Assembly: GCA_046347045.1 (NCBI GenBank)
Contig: JAXMGX010000005.1
Location: forward strand, 62,001-126,000
Reading direction: 5' to 3'
Origin: ZC4RG30 sp046347045
GTDB lineage: Bacteria > Pseudomonadota > Gammaproteobacteria > Steroidobacterales > Steroidobacteraceae
DNA: 64,000 nt
Position 1 is the stretch's first letter. Each line of letters starts with the position of its first letter. Position numbers and translations under genes: made by a program. Under the pieces are notes generated by a model that was not told the DNA's origin, ran no database searches, and worked only from the letters and a program-made list of their open reading frames with translations. This document shows, in pieces, positions 55,749-63,857 of this stretch.

Positions 55749-55799
55749 TTGGAGACTCCTGCGCTAAGGTGGTGGCCAGAACAAGATCGGGGACGGACT

Positions 55800-56276
55800 A
55801 TGCGAGCAGGCGTACGGATCGGGTCGATGCTGCCGTGGATGGTGGCGGTGTGTTTCGCGGGTGCAGCCGCCGCGCATCATTCCACTGCCGAATTCGACTA
55901 CAGCAAGCAGGTGACAATCAAGGGCACGGTGAAGGAGGTGCAGTGGACCAACCCGCACTCCTATATCCAGCTCATCGCCGATGGCGACGATGGCCAGAAG
56001 GTCCAGTGGTCGGTGGAGATCGGTTCGCCCAGCCTCAACATCAACATGGGCTGGAAGAAGAACAGCGTGAAGGTGGGCGACGTGGTCACCATGACCCTTT
56101 CGCCGGCGCGCAGCAGCAAGCCTTACGGCACGCTCCGCGTGCTGACCTTTGCCGATGGGCAGAAGCTTGAAGGCGTGGCCGCGAAGATCGGGGCGGGACC
56201 TGGTCCCGGTTCAGGACCCGGCCCGGGTGCGGCACCTGCCGGTCCGCCGCCAGCGGCTCCCGCGAAGGCGCCTTGA
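55800..56276 (+). CDS. DUF6152-like small exported protein (pair 3)
   Basis: This is a 158-residue exported protein. The signal peptide leads to a mature start AHHSTAEFDYSKQVTIKGTV and the block KEVQWTNPHSYIQLIADG, as in the other two copies, then GWKKNSVKVGDVVTMTLSP. Unlike them it has a C-terminal Gly/Pro/Ala tail of about 30 residues. The partner gene follows with its ATG 2 bases after the stop, so the pair order is reversed relative to pairs 1 and 2. Confidence 0.78.
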   Translation: MRAGVRIGSMLPWMVAVCFAGAAAAHHSTAEFDYSKQVTIKGTVKEVQWTNPHSYIQLIADGDDGQKVQWSVEIGSPSLNINMGWKKNSVKVGDVVTMTLSPARSSKPYGTLRVLTFADGQKLEGVAAKIGAGPGPGSGPGPGAAPAGPPPAAPAKAP

Positions 56277-56278
56277 TC

Positions 56279-57778
56279 ATGCGCGAAATGAGGGGGGCGC
56301 GTCTGCTGTTCTGCGTGGCGGCGCTGTTCGCAGGCACTGCCTTCGCGGCACAAGCGCCTGCCTCTGCCGCGCCCGCTGCCCAGGCACTGCTGGGCATCTG
56401 GGTACCCGATGCGGCACCGCGCGCGCTGCGCACCGCCACTGGCAAGGCGCCCCCGCTCAAAGCGGACGCACTGAAGGTCTACGAAGAACGCCGCCAGCGG
56501 CTCGCAAAAGGCGATGCCTCCTTCGACCCCACCACCTGGTGCGCCGGTCCCGGCATGCCGCGCATTCTCACGATGCCGTATCCGTTCGAGATCCGCGCCG
56601 ACGCGAACCGCGTTGCCTTCATCCACGGTTGGTATCGCTGGTTTCGCAGCGTGGACATGAGCCCGGGCGCCGTCGATCCGCCGCTGCCGCTGACCATGGG
56701 CTTTCCCGTGGGCCACTGGGAAGGCAGCACGCTGGTGATCCGCACCGTCGGGCTGATCGACGCCACGGTGATGGATGCGTCGGGCCTGCCCCACTCCGAG
56801 CAGCTCACCCTCACCGAGCGTCTGCGCGTGCTGCCGAATGGGCGGCTGGAAGACCGCATCACCATCGAGGATCCGGAGAACTACACGCAGCCCTGGGAAA
56901 CCGTGCTCACCTTCCATCGCGACGCGTCAGCGCGCATTGCCGATGATGTCTGCCCGGACCGGCTGGCGCGTGGTGAAGCGGCCGAGGAGGTTCCCGCGGG
57001 GAAGATCTCGACTTCCGGTGCGGCAGCGCGCTCACCGGCATCGACCGCGTTGGCAGCGGCTGCAGCCTCGAAGTCCGCCGCGACCACGCCCCGGCTGGCC
57101 GGCATCTGGGAACCGAAGACCTTCGGCATCATGGTGCCCAATGCGCCGCTGTCGGCGGCGGGTCTTGATGTCGTCAACCGCAATGCCGCCGCGATGCAAA
57201 GCGGCAAGATCATGCAGACGGCGTGGGTTTCCTGCCGTCCTGGTGCCGTGTCCACGATGACGATGCCGCGCGAGAAGATCGTGATCCTCGAATCAGGCGA
57301 CGAGATCACGATCCTGTTCGAGATGCCGCGCATGGTGCGCCGCGTGCGACTGAACGGCACGCATCCGGCGAAGGTCGGGGCGGATTATGTCGGTGACTCC
57401 GTGGGCCATTGGGAAGGCGCTACGCTGGTGGTCGATAGCGTGGGTTTCAACGGCTTTGCCGAACTCGATGCGCGCGGCCAGCCCACCAGCGCGAAGCTGC
57501 ATACCATCGAACGCTTCACGCCCACGGCCGATGGCAACAGCATCGACATCGAGACCACGGTCGAGGACCCCGAGTACTACACCAAACCCTTCGTCATCAA
57601 GCGCTCGTGGAAGAAGAGCCCTGCCCGCCATCCGTTCGAATACGACTGCATGGAGAATCCCCGCCAGGAAGACTTCGAGAACGCGTACTACGTGCGCGAG
57701 CAGTATCGGCCCGTGTGCATGCGGGTGGAGGGCGAAGGAATGGCGCCTTCGAAGATGGTGTGTGGCAAGCCCGACTGA
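56279..57778 (+). CDS. Exported tandem-domain protein of the GHWEGDTLVV family (member 3)
   Basis: This is a 499-residue exported protein with two copies of the unknown domain. Copy 1 (about 30-225) has GMPRILTMPYPFEIRADANR, VGHWEGSTLVIRT, GLPHSEQLTLTER and EDPENYTQPW. An Ala/Ser linker (about 230-258) follows. Copy 2 (about 262-490) has WVSCRPGAVSTMTMP, GDSVGHWEGATLVVDS, ERFTPTADG, EDPEYYTKPF and YDCMENPRQ. Single-domain relatives are at 26808 and 40884. The duplication suggests that the domain works as a dimer or binds a two-sided ligand. It is coupled to the DUF6152-like gene. Confidence 0.76.
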   Translation: MREMRGARLLFCVAALFAGTAFAAQAPASAAPAAQALLGIWVPDAAPRALRTATGKAPPLKADALKVYEERRQRLAKGDASFDPTTWCAGPGMPRILTMPYPFEIRADANRVAFIHGWYRWFRSVDMSPGAVDPPLPLTMGFPVGHWEGSTLVIRTVGLIDATVMDASGLPHSEQLTLTERLRVLPNGRLEDRITIEDPENYTQPWETVLTFHRDASARIADDVCPDRLARGEAAEEVPAGKISTSGAAARSPASTALAAAAASKSAATTPRLAGIWEPKTFGIMVPNAPLSAAGLDVVNRNAAAMQSGKIMQTAWVSCRPGAVSTMTMPREKIVILESGDEITILFEMPRMVRRVRLNGTHPAKVGADYVGDSVGHWEGATLVVDSVGFNGFAELDARGQPTSAKLHTIERFTPTADGNSIDIETTVEDPEYYTKPFVIKRSWKKSPARHPFEYDCMENPRQEDFENAYYVREQYRPVCMRVEGEGMAPSKMVCGKPD

Positions 57779-57798
57779 TTCATTGAAGGAGAGAACCC

Positions 57799-58125
57799 AT
57801 GCGTAGATCCATCCAAGCCCTGGTGTTGAGCGCGCTGGCCGCCTGCGCGGTGCCCGCGATGGTGGCACCCGTGGTCGCGGCGGATGCCGCCGCCAAGCCA
57901 GCCCACTATTCGGTGTCCATGACGCTGGTGGGCACGCTGCTCGCGGACCCCGCCGCCGTCGAAATCCTGAAGCGGCTGGTGCCGAGCGTCTACAACAACG
58001 AGATGTTCCAGACCATGGGCAAGGACCAGACGCTGCAGGCCATCCAGCAGTACGAACCCGAAGCCCTCAGCGACGCGAACCTGGCGAAGATCCAGGCCGA
58101 ATTCGACAAGATTCCGGCGAAGTGA
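57799..58125 (+). CDS. Small exported protein of unknown function
   Basis: This is a 108-residue exported protein preceded by GAAGGAGAG. A signal peptide ends VAPVVAADA. The mature part, about 80 residues, is predicted helical: TLVGTLLADPAAVEILKRL, then a PSVYNNEMFQTMGKDQTLQA segment. No known motif was recognised; DPAAVEILKRLVP recalls short repeats near the start of some esterase-associated proteins. Its stop overlaps the start of the MBL hydrolase (GTGA). Confidence 0.6.
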   Translation: MRRSIQALVLSALAACAVPAMVAPVVAADAAAKPAHYSVSMTLVGTLLADPAAVEILKRLVPSVYNNEMFQTMGKDQTLQAIQQYEPEALSDANLAKIQAEFDKIPAK

Positions 58126-59111
58126 TGGACCGCCGCAGGGCCGGGATGGTGCGAGGATCCCTCGGCATTCTGCTGGCCCTGTGCTGCGCCGCTGCGTCGG
58201 CGGCGAATGCCCCGGGCGCGGCGCCTGCAAACCAGTTCATCACGCTGGGCACGCATGGCGGCCCGGTATCCGATCGCAACCGGTCACAGCCGGCGAACGC
58301 GCTGGTGGTGGGACAGCAGGTCTACCTTGTGGATGCCGGCGATGGCGCGGTCCAGCAACTGGCCCGCGCCGGATTGTCGCTGGCCGCCGTGCGCGCGGTA
58401 TTCATCAGTCATATCCACATCGATCACACCGGTGGGCTGTTCGCCGTGCTGGGACTGCGCCACCAGATGGGAACCCCGGGAAAGATCACCGTGTATGGTC
58501 CGCCCGGCACCAAGGCCATGGTGCAGGGTCTGCTCGCCGCCATCGTGCCGGAAGCCGAATCCGGTTATGGCGTGCCGGGTGAGGACTATGTGCCGCCGCA
58601 GGGCACGGTCGACGTGGTGGAACTGCGCGATGGCATGATCAAGCTGGAGGGTTTCTCGGTCGCGGTGGCGGAGAACACGCACTACAGCTTCCCGAAGGGC
58701 AGTGACCTCGATCGCCGCTTCGCGTCCATATCCTATCGTTTCAACCTTCCGGACCGTTCGATCGTGTACTCGGGAGATACGGGACCAAGCGAGTCGCTGA
58801 CGGCGCTGGCCCGCGGTGCGGATCTGCTGGTCATCGAGCTGGCCGATCCCGCGTTTGCCGCGACGTTCATTGCGCCCGGTCCGGGGCCGCAGCCCAAGCG
58901 GCTGCGCGAGATGCACGATCACATGGTGAACCACCACATCAGCCCGCAACAGGTGGGAGAGATTGCAGCCAAGGCGCAGGTGCGCCGCGTGGTGATCACG
59001 CATCTGGTCGCTGGTCGCGACCCGAATGTGGATACCGCCCCGTTCGTGGCAGGCGTGCGGAAGATATACACCGGACCGGTGGAAATCGCGAACGACCTGA
59101 ACCGGTATTGA
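58122..59111 (+). CDS. Exported MBL-fold hydrolase, RNase Z/arylsulfatase-like
   Basis: This is a 329-residue exported MBL protein (GTG 58122 or ATG 58125, both overlapping the previous stop). The signal peptide is LGILLALCCAAASAANA. Metal motifs are SHIHIDHTGGLF (HxHxDH), YSGDTGPSESL (Asp), EMHDHMVNHH and VITHLVAGRD (His), an arrangement closest to RNase Z-like and arylsulfatase-type MBL enzymes. Export rules out a tRNA-processing role. It lies between the small unknown protein and a BKACE-type gene on the same strand. Confidence 0.85.
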   Translation: MMDRRRAGMVRGSLGILLALCCAAASAANAPGAAPANQFITLGTHGGPVSDRNRSQPANALVVGQQVYLVDAGDGAVQQLARAGLSLAAVRAVFISHIHIDHTGGLFAVLGLRHQMGTPGKITVYGPPGTKAMVQGLLAAIVPEAESGYGVPGEDYVPPQGTVDVVELRDGMIKLEGFSVAVAENTHYSFPKGSDLDRRFASISYRFNLPDRSIVYSGDTGPSESLTALARGADLLVIELADPAFAATFIAPGPGPQPKRLREMHDHMVNHHISPQQVGEIAAKAQVRRVVITHLVAGRDPNVDTAPFVAGVRKIYTGPVEIANDLNRY

Positions 59112-59132
59112 ACTTCTTGGGGGAAAAGGCCA

Positions 59133-60029
59133 GTGCTCGCGGGAAACAAGGTCATCATCACCTGCGCCATCAACGGTGGCATGCAGCAGGATCGCGACGG
59201 CGCGGTCATTCCGAAGCAGCCCGAGGAAATCGGCGAGGCCGCGGCCCGCTGCCACGAAGCCGGCGCGGCAATGGTCCATGTGCATGCGCGCGATCCCCAG
59301 GGAAAGAATACGGGCGACCGCAATGTGTACGCCGAGATCATCCGGCAGATCCGCAAGCGCTCGCCCATCCTGATCCAGACCACCAACGGCATCGGCGTGC
59401 GCCGCGATCCGGCCACCGGCCAGTTCATCTGGCCCACCGATGCCGAGCGACTGGGACTGCTCACGCTCGACCCGCAGCAGGACTTGTTCGGCATCGCCGC
59501 GGGCTCGGCCGATTTCTACAATCCCGAGGGCGGCTATCCGGAAGAAACTCCGTACGTGAATTCCCCGGCGCTGCTGCGCAAGACCATCGTCGAGGTGTAC
59601 AAGAAGGGATCGGCGCTGGAATACGAAGTGGTGGAAGCCAGCTCGCTGCATCGCCTGCTGCGTTACGCCAACGAAGGCCTGTTCGACCGGAATCGCGACA
59701 ATGTGTGGCTGCTGCACGGCGGCGGCTTCGGCGCCACGCCCGCCATCGCGCGCAATGTGCTGTTCGCCATCGACGAAGGCCTGCGGCTGTTCCCCAAGGC
59801 CATCTGGGGTGTCACCGCCACCGGCCGCGACATGTTCCGCATCGTGACGCTGGGCCTCTCGCTCGACTGCGACCTGGTGCGCGTGGGATTCGAGGATGGC
59901 ATCCACCTGCCCGACGGCACCGTTGCCCGCGACAACAGTGACATGGTGCGCGCCGCGGCGCAGATCGCCGCGATCTACGGCATGAAGCCGGCGACGGTGG
60001 AAGAAGCCCGGGCCCGGTTCAGGATCTGA
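59133..60029 (+). CDS. BKACE family beta-keto acid cleavage enzyme (DUF849)
   Basis: This is a 298-residue cytoplasmic TIM-barrel enzyme of the BKACE (DUF849) family, whose model member cleaves 3-keto-5-aminohexanoate with acetyl-CoA. A GTG at 59133 follows GGGGGAAAAGG. Zinc ligands are in VHVHARDPQG near residue 48; the barrel core contains LIQTTNGIGV, GSADFYNP and WLLHGGGFGATP; RVGFEDGIHL is the C-terminal signature. It would convert a beta-keto acid from the pathway into CoA thioester plus acetoacetate. It is the only plainly cytoplasmic enzyme of this block. Confidence 0.87.
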   Translation: MLAGNKVIITCAINGGMQQDRDGAVIPKQPEEIGEAAARCHEAGAAMVHVHARDPQGKNTGDRNVYAEIIRQIRKRSPILIQTTNGIGVRRDPATGQFIWPTDAERLGLLTLDPQQDLFGIAAGSADFYNPEGGYPEETPYVNSPALLRKTIVEVYKKGSALEYEVVEASSLHRLLRYANEGLFDRNRDNVWLLHGGGFGATPAIARNVLFAIDEGLRLFPKAIWGVTATGRDMFRIVTLGLSLDCDLVRVGFEDGIHLPDGTVARDNSDMVRAAAQIAAIYGMKPATVEEARARFRI

Positions 60030-60076
60030 ATCGAGCCCGCCATCGCTGGTGATGGTGCGGTCTCCCTGCGATTCAG
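60028..60076. terminator. Nested inverted repeat between convergent genes
   Basis: TGAATCG (60028-60034) pairs with CGATTCA (60070-60076) and encloses CCATC/GATGG (60041-60045, 60052-60056). The arms contain or border the two stop codons. No T-tract, so only a weak terminator candidate. Confidence 0.35.
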
Positions 60077-61077
60077 TCGATCTTCTTCTTCTCGACCTTC
60101 CAGGCCTTGTCGGTGCACAGCGTGCAGTCCTTGCCCACGAACATCCGCGCGGCGTTCTTGTCGCCGCGCAGTTGCCAATCGAGCCAGGCGACCACTGCGG
60201 CGGCGGCCTTGCCGCCATTGGGTTCCCAGTACGTGCCGCCGTGTCCCACACCCAGGAGATTCGCGTAGAACACGGGGACGTGGTTGATGCGCTGGAAGTC
60301 GTCGTTGGCCTGCGGATACGCGATGTCCGTTTCGCCGCCCAGCAGGTAGAACACGGGCGTGTGCAGCAGGTTCAGCGCGGACTTGGGAACGTCCATCTCG
60401 GCCAGCGTCTGGCGCGTGGGGAACAGGCCGGTGTTCATGCCGACCACGGTCTTCACGCGCGGATCGGCGCCCACGCGCAGCGCCTGCGCGCCACCGCAGC
60501 TATAACCCGATATCGCGATCGCATTCGGGTCGATGCGGTTGTAGTACGGGCTCTTCGGATTGGCGTTCTGCGCCAGCGCCCAGTCCATGGCCCACATCAG
60601 TCCCTTGTAGCTGGTGCGCGCCGTGAGCGCGGGCGGCGGTGGCGCCGCGCCATTCGGAGTGGGCGGAGCAGCTGGCGGAGCGGGCGGAGGCGGAGGGGGA
60701 GTGATGCCCGGACCGCTGAGGATGGTGCCCGGCGCGATGGCGAGATAACCATGCGAGGCGATCTCGAGCAGGTGCAGCCGCTGGCTGGCGCCGTCATCCG
60801 AGCAGCCGCCGTTGCCGAAGACGTACAGGCCCAGCTTGGTATTGCCCATGGCGGCCAGGTTCGCGGGGCGGTAGATCACGTGATCGGGCAGCGAGGGCAC
60901 CTCTTCCTTCAGGGCGGGAAATTTCCCTGTGCCCTTGGTGTCGGGCAGGGTGTTCTGCCGGTTGCGCATCTCGGCCTGCGCGCGCGCGGCTTCGGGACTC
61001 GGCGCCTGCTGTCCGATGGCGGTGGCCAGCGTCAGGGCGGAAATGGCGGCTCCGTACAAAAGGCGATTGGCGCGCAT
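60073..61077 (-). CDS. Exported alpha/beta hydrolase with proline-rich insert (copy 2)
   Basis: This is a 334-residue exported alpha/beta hydrolase, paralogous to 24902-25882. The ATG at 61077 has GGGAGGGG upstream. Shared features with copy 1 are VIYRPANLAAMGNTKLG, GNGGCSDDGASQRLHLLEIA, the nucleophile GYSCGGAQ, GVGHGGTYW and the tail FVGKDCTLCTDKAWKVEKKK with its CxxC pair. A Pro-rich run of about 30 residues after TILSGPG sits exactly where copy 1 has one. The two genes are 34 kb apart and in opposite orientation. Substrate unknown. Confidence 0.8.
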   Translation of the reverse strand: MRANRLLYGAAISALTLATAIGQQAPSPEAARAQAEMRNRQNTLPDTKGTGKFPALKEEVPSLPDHVIYRPANLAAMGNTKLGLYVFGNGGCSDDGASQRLHLLEIASHGYLAIAPGTILSGPGITPPPPPPAPPAAPPTPNGAAPPPPALTARTSYKGLMWAMDWALAQNANPKSPYYNRIDPNAIAISGYSCGGAQALRVGADPRVKTVVGMNTGLFPTRQTLAEMDVPKSALNLLHTPVFYLLGGETDIAYPQANDDFQRINHVPVFYANLLGVGHGGTYWEPNGGKAAAAVVAWLDWQLRGDKNAARMFVGKDCTLCTDKAWKVEKKKID

Positions 61078-61151
61078 GGGACCCCTCCCGTGTTTGTTGC
61101 GCGCAATAGTGTTGGCAATCGCGCGGGCGGGCAAGAACCACGCGGAAGCAT

Positions 61152-61355
61152 TCAGTAGTGCGGCGGCTTTTCCTGTTCGGCCGTATACGCCGTGGGTGCG
61201 GCCTGCGAGGCTTCCCAGCGCTGCGTCAGCGTCGCGAACTCGGCGCGCAGGGCTTCCAGCTCCTGGCGCAGCTTGTAGACCACATCGCTCAGCTCGCCGT
61301 TGGCCTGTTCCAGGAAGGCGATGCGGATTTCCACTTGTTCCAGTCGGTCGGTCAT
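61152..61355 (-). CDS. slyX: SlyX family protein
   Basis: SlyX is a small cytoplasmic coiled-coil protein of unclear function found across Gammaproteobacteria. At 67 residues the length is right; LEQVEIRIAFLEQANGELSD opens the coil and the C-terminus has the characteristic PPHY. It lies 9 bases downstream of the PIN-domain toxin gene on the same strand but is not expected to work with it. Confidence 0.88.
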   Translation of the reverse strand: MTDRLEQVEIRIAFLEQANGELSDVVYKLRQELEALRAEFATLTQRWEASQAAPTAYTAEQEKPPHY

Positions 61356-61364
61356 CGCCTTCTC

Positions 61365-61757
61365 TCAGACAGTCTCGATGTGCAGCAGCTCTTCAAGGCC
61401 CGCGAAGTCCGCTGGATTGCGCGTATACACGGGAAGATCGTTCGCCAGCGCCGTGGATGCGATGAGAAGGTCGGCGAGACGCGCACGACTGCTTCTGCCT
61501 GCGCGGCGCATCGCGGCGAATACCAGGCCATAGGCACGCGCGGCAGCAGCATCGAAAGGCAGGGGATCCCATGTGGAAGCCACCCACAGCAGTCGATCCT
61601 GCCGGCGCGCTCGCTCCGCATCATCCGTCGTGGCGTGAGGGCCTGCGTTCAACTCCGCGAGAGTGATTGCGGCAATCGCCGAGTCATCCGGCAGGCGCGA
61701 GGCATCGAGTCGATCGTGATCGACGAGAACGGAGGTATCGAGCAGGCCGCGGGTCAT
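61365..61757 (-). CDS. PIN-domain ribonuclease toxin, VapC-like
   Basis: This is a 130-residue VapC-type toxin, a Mg2+-dependent RNase that typically cuts tRNA or rRNA. The PIN acidic residues are visible: LLDTSVLVD (first Asp), TLAELNAG (Glu), RARLADLLIASTA (Asp) and YTRNPADFAGL (last Asp region). It starts 3 bases after the antitoxin gene, the usual order and spacing. All catalytic positions seem intact, so the pair is probably active. Confidence 0.88.
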   Translation of the reverse strand: MTRGLLDTSVLVDHDRLDASRLPDDSAIAAITLAELNAGPHATTDDAERARRQDRLLWVASTWDPLPFDAAAARAYGLVFAAMRRAGRSSRARLADLLIASTALANDLPVYTRNPADFAGLEELLHIETV

Positions 61758-61760
61758 GGA

Positions 61761-62003
61761 TTACAAGGCGGGATCGACGATGGCATCGAGATCGGCGCGC
61801 AGCCTCGCGTAGTCCACACGCGGGGCGCGACGCGCCGCGTCAGCGATGAGTTCGCGAGGCACGAAGCGGCGCGGCGGCAAGGGACGGATCTCGGCCACCG
61901 GCGTGCCGTTGCGGGTGACCACCAGCGTCTGCCCGGACTGCACTTCGCGCAGTACGGCTGCAGAGTCGTTGCGAAGCTCGCGCTGGGTGATCATGCGGGA
62001 CAT
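61761..62003 (-). CDS. Phd/YefM-type antitoxin of the VapC-like toxin
   Basis: This is an 80-residue antitoxin with a Phd/YefM N-terminal DNA-binding fold (ITQRELRNDSAAVLREVQSG, TLVVTRNGTPVAEI) and a C-terminal Arg-rich tail that would block the toxin. ATG codons at 62003 and 61994 are possible starts; neither has a ribosome site. A -10-like TACAAT lies 6 bases before the first ATG, so the mRNA may be leaderless. The pair is expected to repress its own promoter. Confidence 0.88.
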   Translation of the reverse strand: MSRMITQRELRNDSAAVLREVQSGQTLVVTRNGTPVAEIRPLPPRRFVPRELIADAARRAPRVDYARLRADLDAIVDPAL

Positions 62004-62124
62004 GGCCTATTGTAGCGGAAGTAGCGTTTTTGCTACGAACGCTTGTAACCTTATGATTAGAGAGAATATATTCGGTCGCTGGGTGCATCCATTCCCAAAT
62101 ATGGCCGGTTCGGCGCAATACGCA
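62004..62124 (-). promoter_or_regulatory. AT-rich control region of the toxin-antitoxin pair
   Basis: This gap is markedly richer in A+T than the rest of the window (62035-62105 in particular). It contains GTAGC-N6-GCTAC (62021-62036), a dyad 18 bases before the antitoxin ATG, and TACAAT close to the start. The dyad is the likely autoregulatory operator. Confidence 0.5.
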
Positions 62125-62391
62125 CTACCGGTCCATCCGCTCCGCCGATACGCCCCGCAGGCTGCCATCGCCGGCCACCTCCACACCCATCTGGATGGGC
62201 TGGCAGCACACCTGGCAGTCCTCGACATAGCTCTGCGATCCGGCCGACAGGTCCAGCCTCACTGTGAGCGTTTCGCCGCAATACGGGCAGGCCACATCGG
62301 CAAAGGGTTCCAGGCCGCCGCCACCATCGCCCGCCTCGATCACAGGCTCGAGGCCATAGAGCAGATCGATTTCGCTGGGCTTGCCGCTCAT
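62125..62391 (-). CDS. CPXCG-motif cysteine-rich protein
   Basis: This is an 88-residue cytoplasmic protein of the CPXCG-motif cysteine-rich family, common in Gammaproteobacteria. The ATG at 62391 is chosen; the frame is open further upstream but overlaps the transporter gene. Two cysteine pairs, ACPYCGETLTVRLDLS and EDCQVCCQPI, form a probable zinc ribbon. Function unknown. It begins 11 bases after the MFS gene on the same strand. Confidence 0.85.
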   Translation of the reverse strand: MSGKPSEIDLLYGLEPVIEAGDGGGGLEPFADVACPYCGETLTVRLDLSAGSQSYVEDCQVCCQPIQMGVEVAGDGSLRGVSAERMDR

Positions 62392-62402
62392 CGCGTCGGC
62401 TC

Positions 62403-63845
62403 CTACAAGTGATGGCTGCCTGCGGGCGCCGCGACCGGCGTCGCTGCCTTGCTGAAGATGAGCCATCCCATCACGATGGCCAGCAGCACGAATGCCGCGC
62501 CGGCGCCGAAAGCCCAATGGTAGCCCTGGTTCAACGCTTCGATCGTCGGCATGCCTTGTGCGGAGCTGCCCGCGGATTTCGCGGCAGCCAGGCTCGCCAG
62601 CACGGCCAGCCCCACGGCGCCGCCCATCATGAACGAGGTGTTCACCATGCCCGAGGCCAGGCCGGATTCATCGGCCGGCACGTCGTTCATCGCCGCAAGC
62701 AGCAGCGGATTGAAGGCGATGCCCGCGCCCACGCCCAGCAGCGACATTGCCGGCACCACGTCGAGCCACACCGTGCCATCGGCGGGCGCGCGGGCGAACA
62801 GCAGCAATCCGCCCATGGCCAGCAGTAGTCCCGCCGTCAGCGGACCGCGGATGCCGAAGCGCATCACCAGCTTCGCCGAGATGCCCAGCGAGCAGATGGC
62901 CATGATGACGTTCGCCGGCAGGAAGGCCATGCCCACTTCCATCGGCCCGCGACCCAGCACCAGCTGCAAATACAGCGCGGAGATGAAGAACCAGGCGAAC
63001 ATGCCCGCCGCCCACAGCACCGCGATGACATTGGCCGCGGATACGCTGCGCATCCTGAACAGCGACAGCGGCATCAGCGGCGCGGCCACCTTCGATTCGA
63101 TGACCAGGAAGGTGATGAGCAGCAGCAGCGCCGCGCCCAACTTGACCAGCGTGGCCATCGACGACCAGCCCGCTTCGTTGCCATTGACGATGGCGTACAC
63201 GGCCAGCATCAGCGAGACTGTGACGGTAATGGCGCCGGCGAAGTCGAGCTTCGGCGCATTGGCAATACCGCGCCCCGCGGGAATCAACGCGCGGCACAAC
63301 AGGTACACCGCGATGCCGATGGGCACGTTCACCAGGAAGATCCAGTGCCAGTTGAGCGTGCTGGTGAGCAGACCGCCCAGCAGCACGCCGATGCTGCCAC
63401 CACCCGAACACACGAAGCCATAAATCCCCATCGCCTTCGCGCGTTCATCGGGTTCCGGGAACACGTTCATCACCAGCGACAGCGCCACCGCCGACACCAC
63501 CGCGCCGCCCAGGCCCTGCACCGCGCGCGCGGCGATGAGCATGGTCCGAGAAGTGGCAATGCCGCAGGCCAGCGAGGCCACCGTGAACACGGCAAGCCCC
63601 AGCAGGAAGATGCGGCGGTGGCCGAACAGGTCGCCGAGCCTTCCTCCCAGCAGCAGGAAGCCACCGAAGGTGAGCAGGTAGGCATTCACCACCCACACCA
63701 GCGAGGTCTCCGTGAAGTGCAGGTCTTCGCGGATGGAGGGCAGCGCCACGTTCACGATCGTGGAATCGAGCACGATCATGAGCACGCCGAGACAAAGTAT
63801 GTAGAGCGCCAGCCATCGCTGGCTGGCGTGGATGCCGTGGGACAT
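62403..63845 (-). CDS. DHA2-family MFS multidrug exporter
   Basis: This is a 480-residue inner-membrane drug:H+ antiporter of the 14-helix DHA2 (EmrB/QacA) group. The family motif VLDSTIVNVALPSI is in helix 1 and GGRLGDLFGHRR in the first cytoplasmic loop; helix 5 has SIGVLLGGLL near the exporter motif C position. Fourteen hydrophobic segments are apparent. No membrane-fusion partner gene is nearby, so it probably works alone. It lies 12 bases after msrA on the same strand. Confidence 0.88.
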   Translation of the reverse strand: MSHGIHASQRWLALYILCLGVLMIVLDSTIVNVALPSIREDLHFTETSLVWVVNAYLLTFGGFLLLGGRLGDLFGHRRIFLLGLAVFTVASLACGIATSRTMLIAARAVQGLGGAVVSAVALSLVMNVFPEPDERAKAMGIYGFVCSGGGSIGVLLGGLLTSTLNWHWIFLVNVPIGIAVYLLCRALIPAGRGIANAPKLDFAGAITVTVSLMLAVYAIVNGNEAGWSSMATLVKLGAALLLLITFLVIESKVAAPLMPLSLFRMRSVSAANVIAVLWAAGMFAWFFISALYLQLVLGRGPMEVGMAFLPANVIMAICSLGISAKLVMRFGIRGPLTAGLLLAMGGLLLFARAPADGTVWLDVVPAMSLLGVGAGIAFNPLLLAAMNDVPADESGLASGMVNTSFMMGGAVGLAVLASLAAAKSAGSSAQGMPTIEALNQGYHWAFGAGAAFVLLAIVMGWLIFSKAATPVAAPAGSHHL

Positions 63846-63857
63846 GTGTTCCTTGGA

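Noticed and set aside
62392..62411. GTAGGAGCCGAC-like element near the CPXCG gene, reminiscent of dispersed intergenic repeats
   Set aside because: Only one arm is present, with no inverted partner, and no second copy was noticed in the window.
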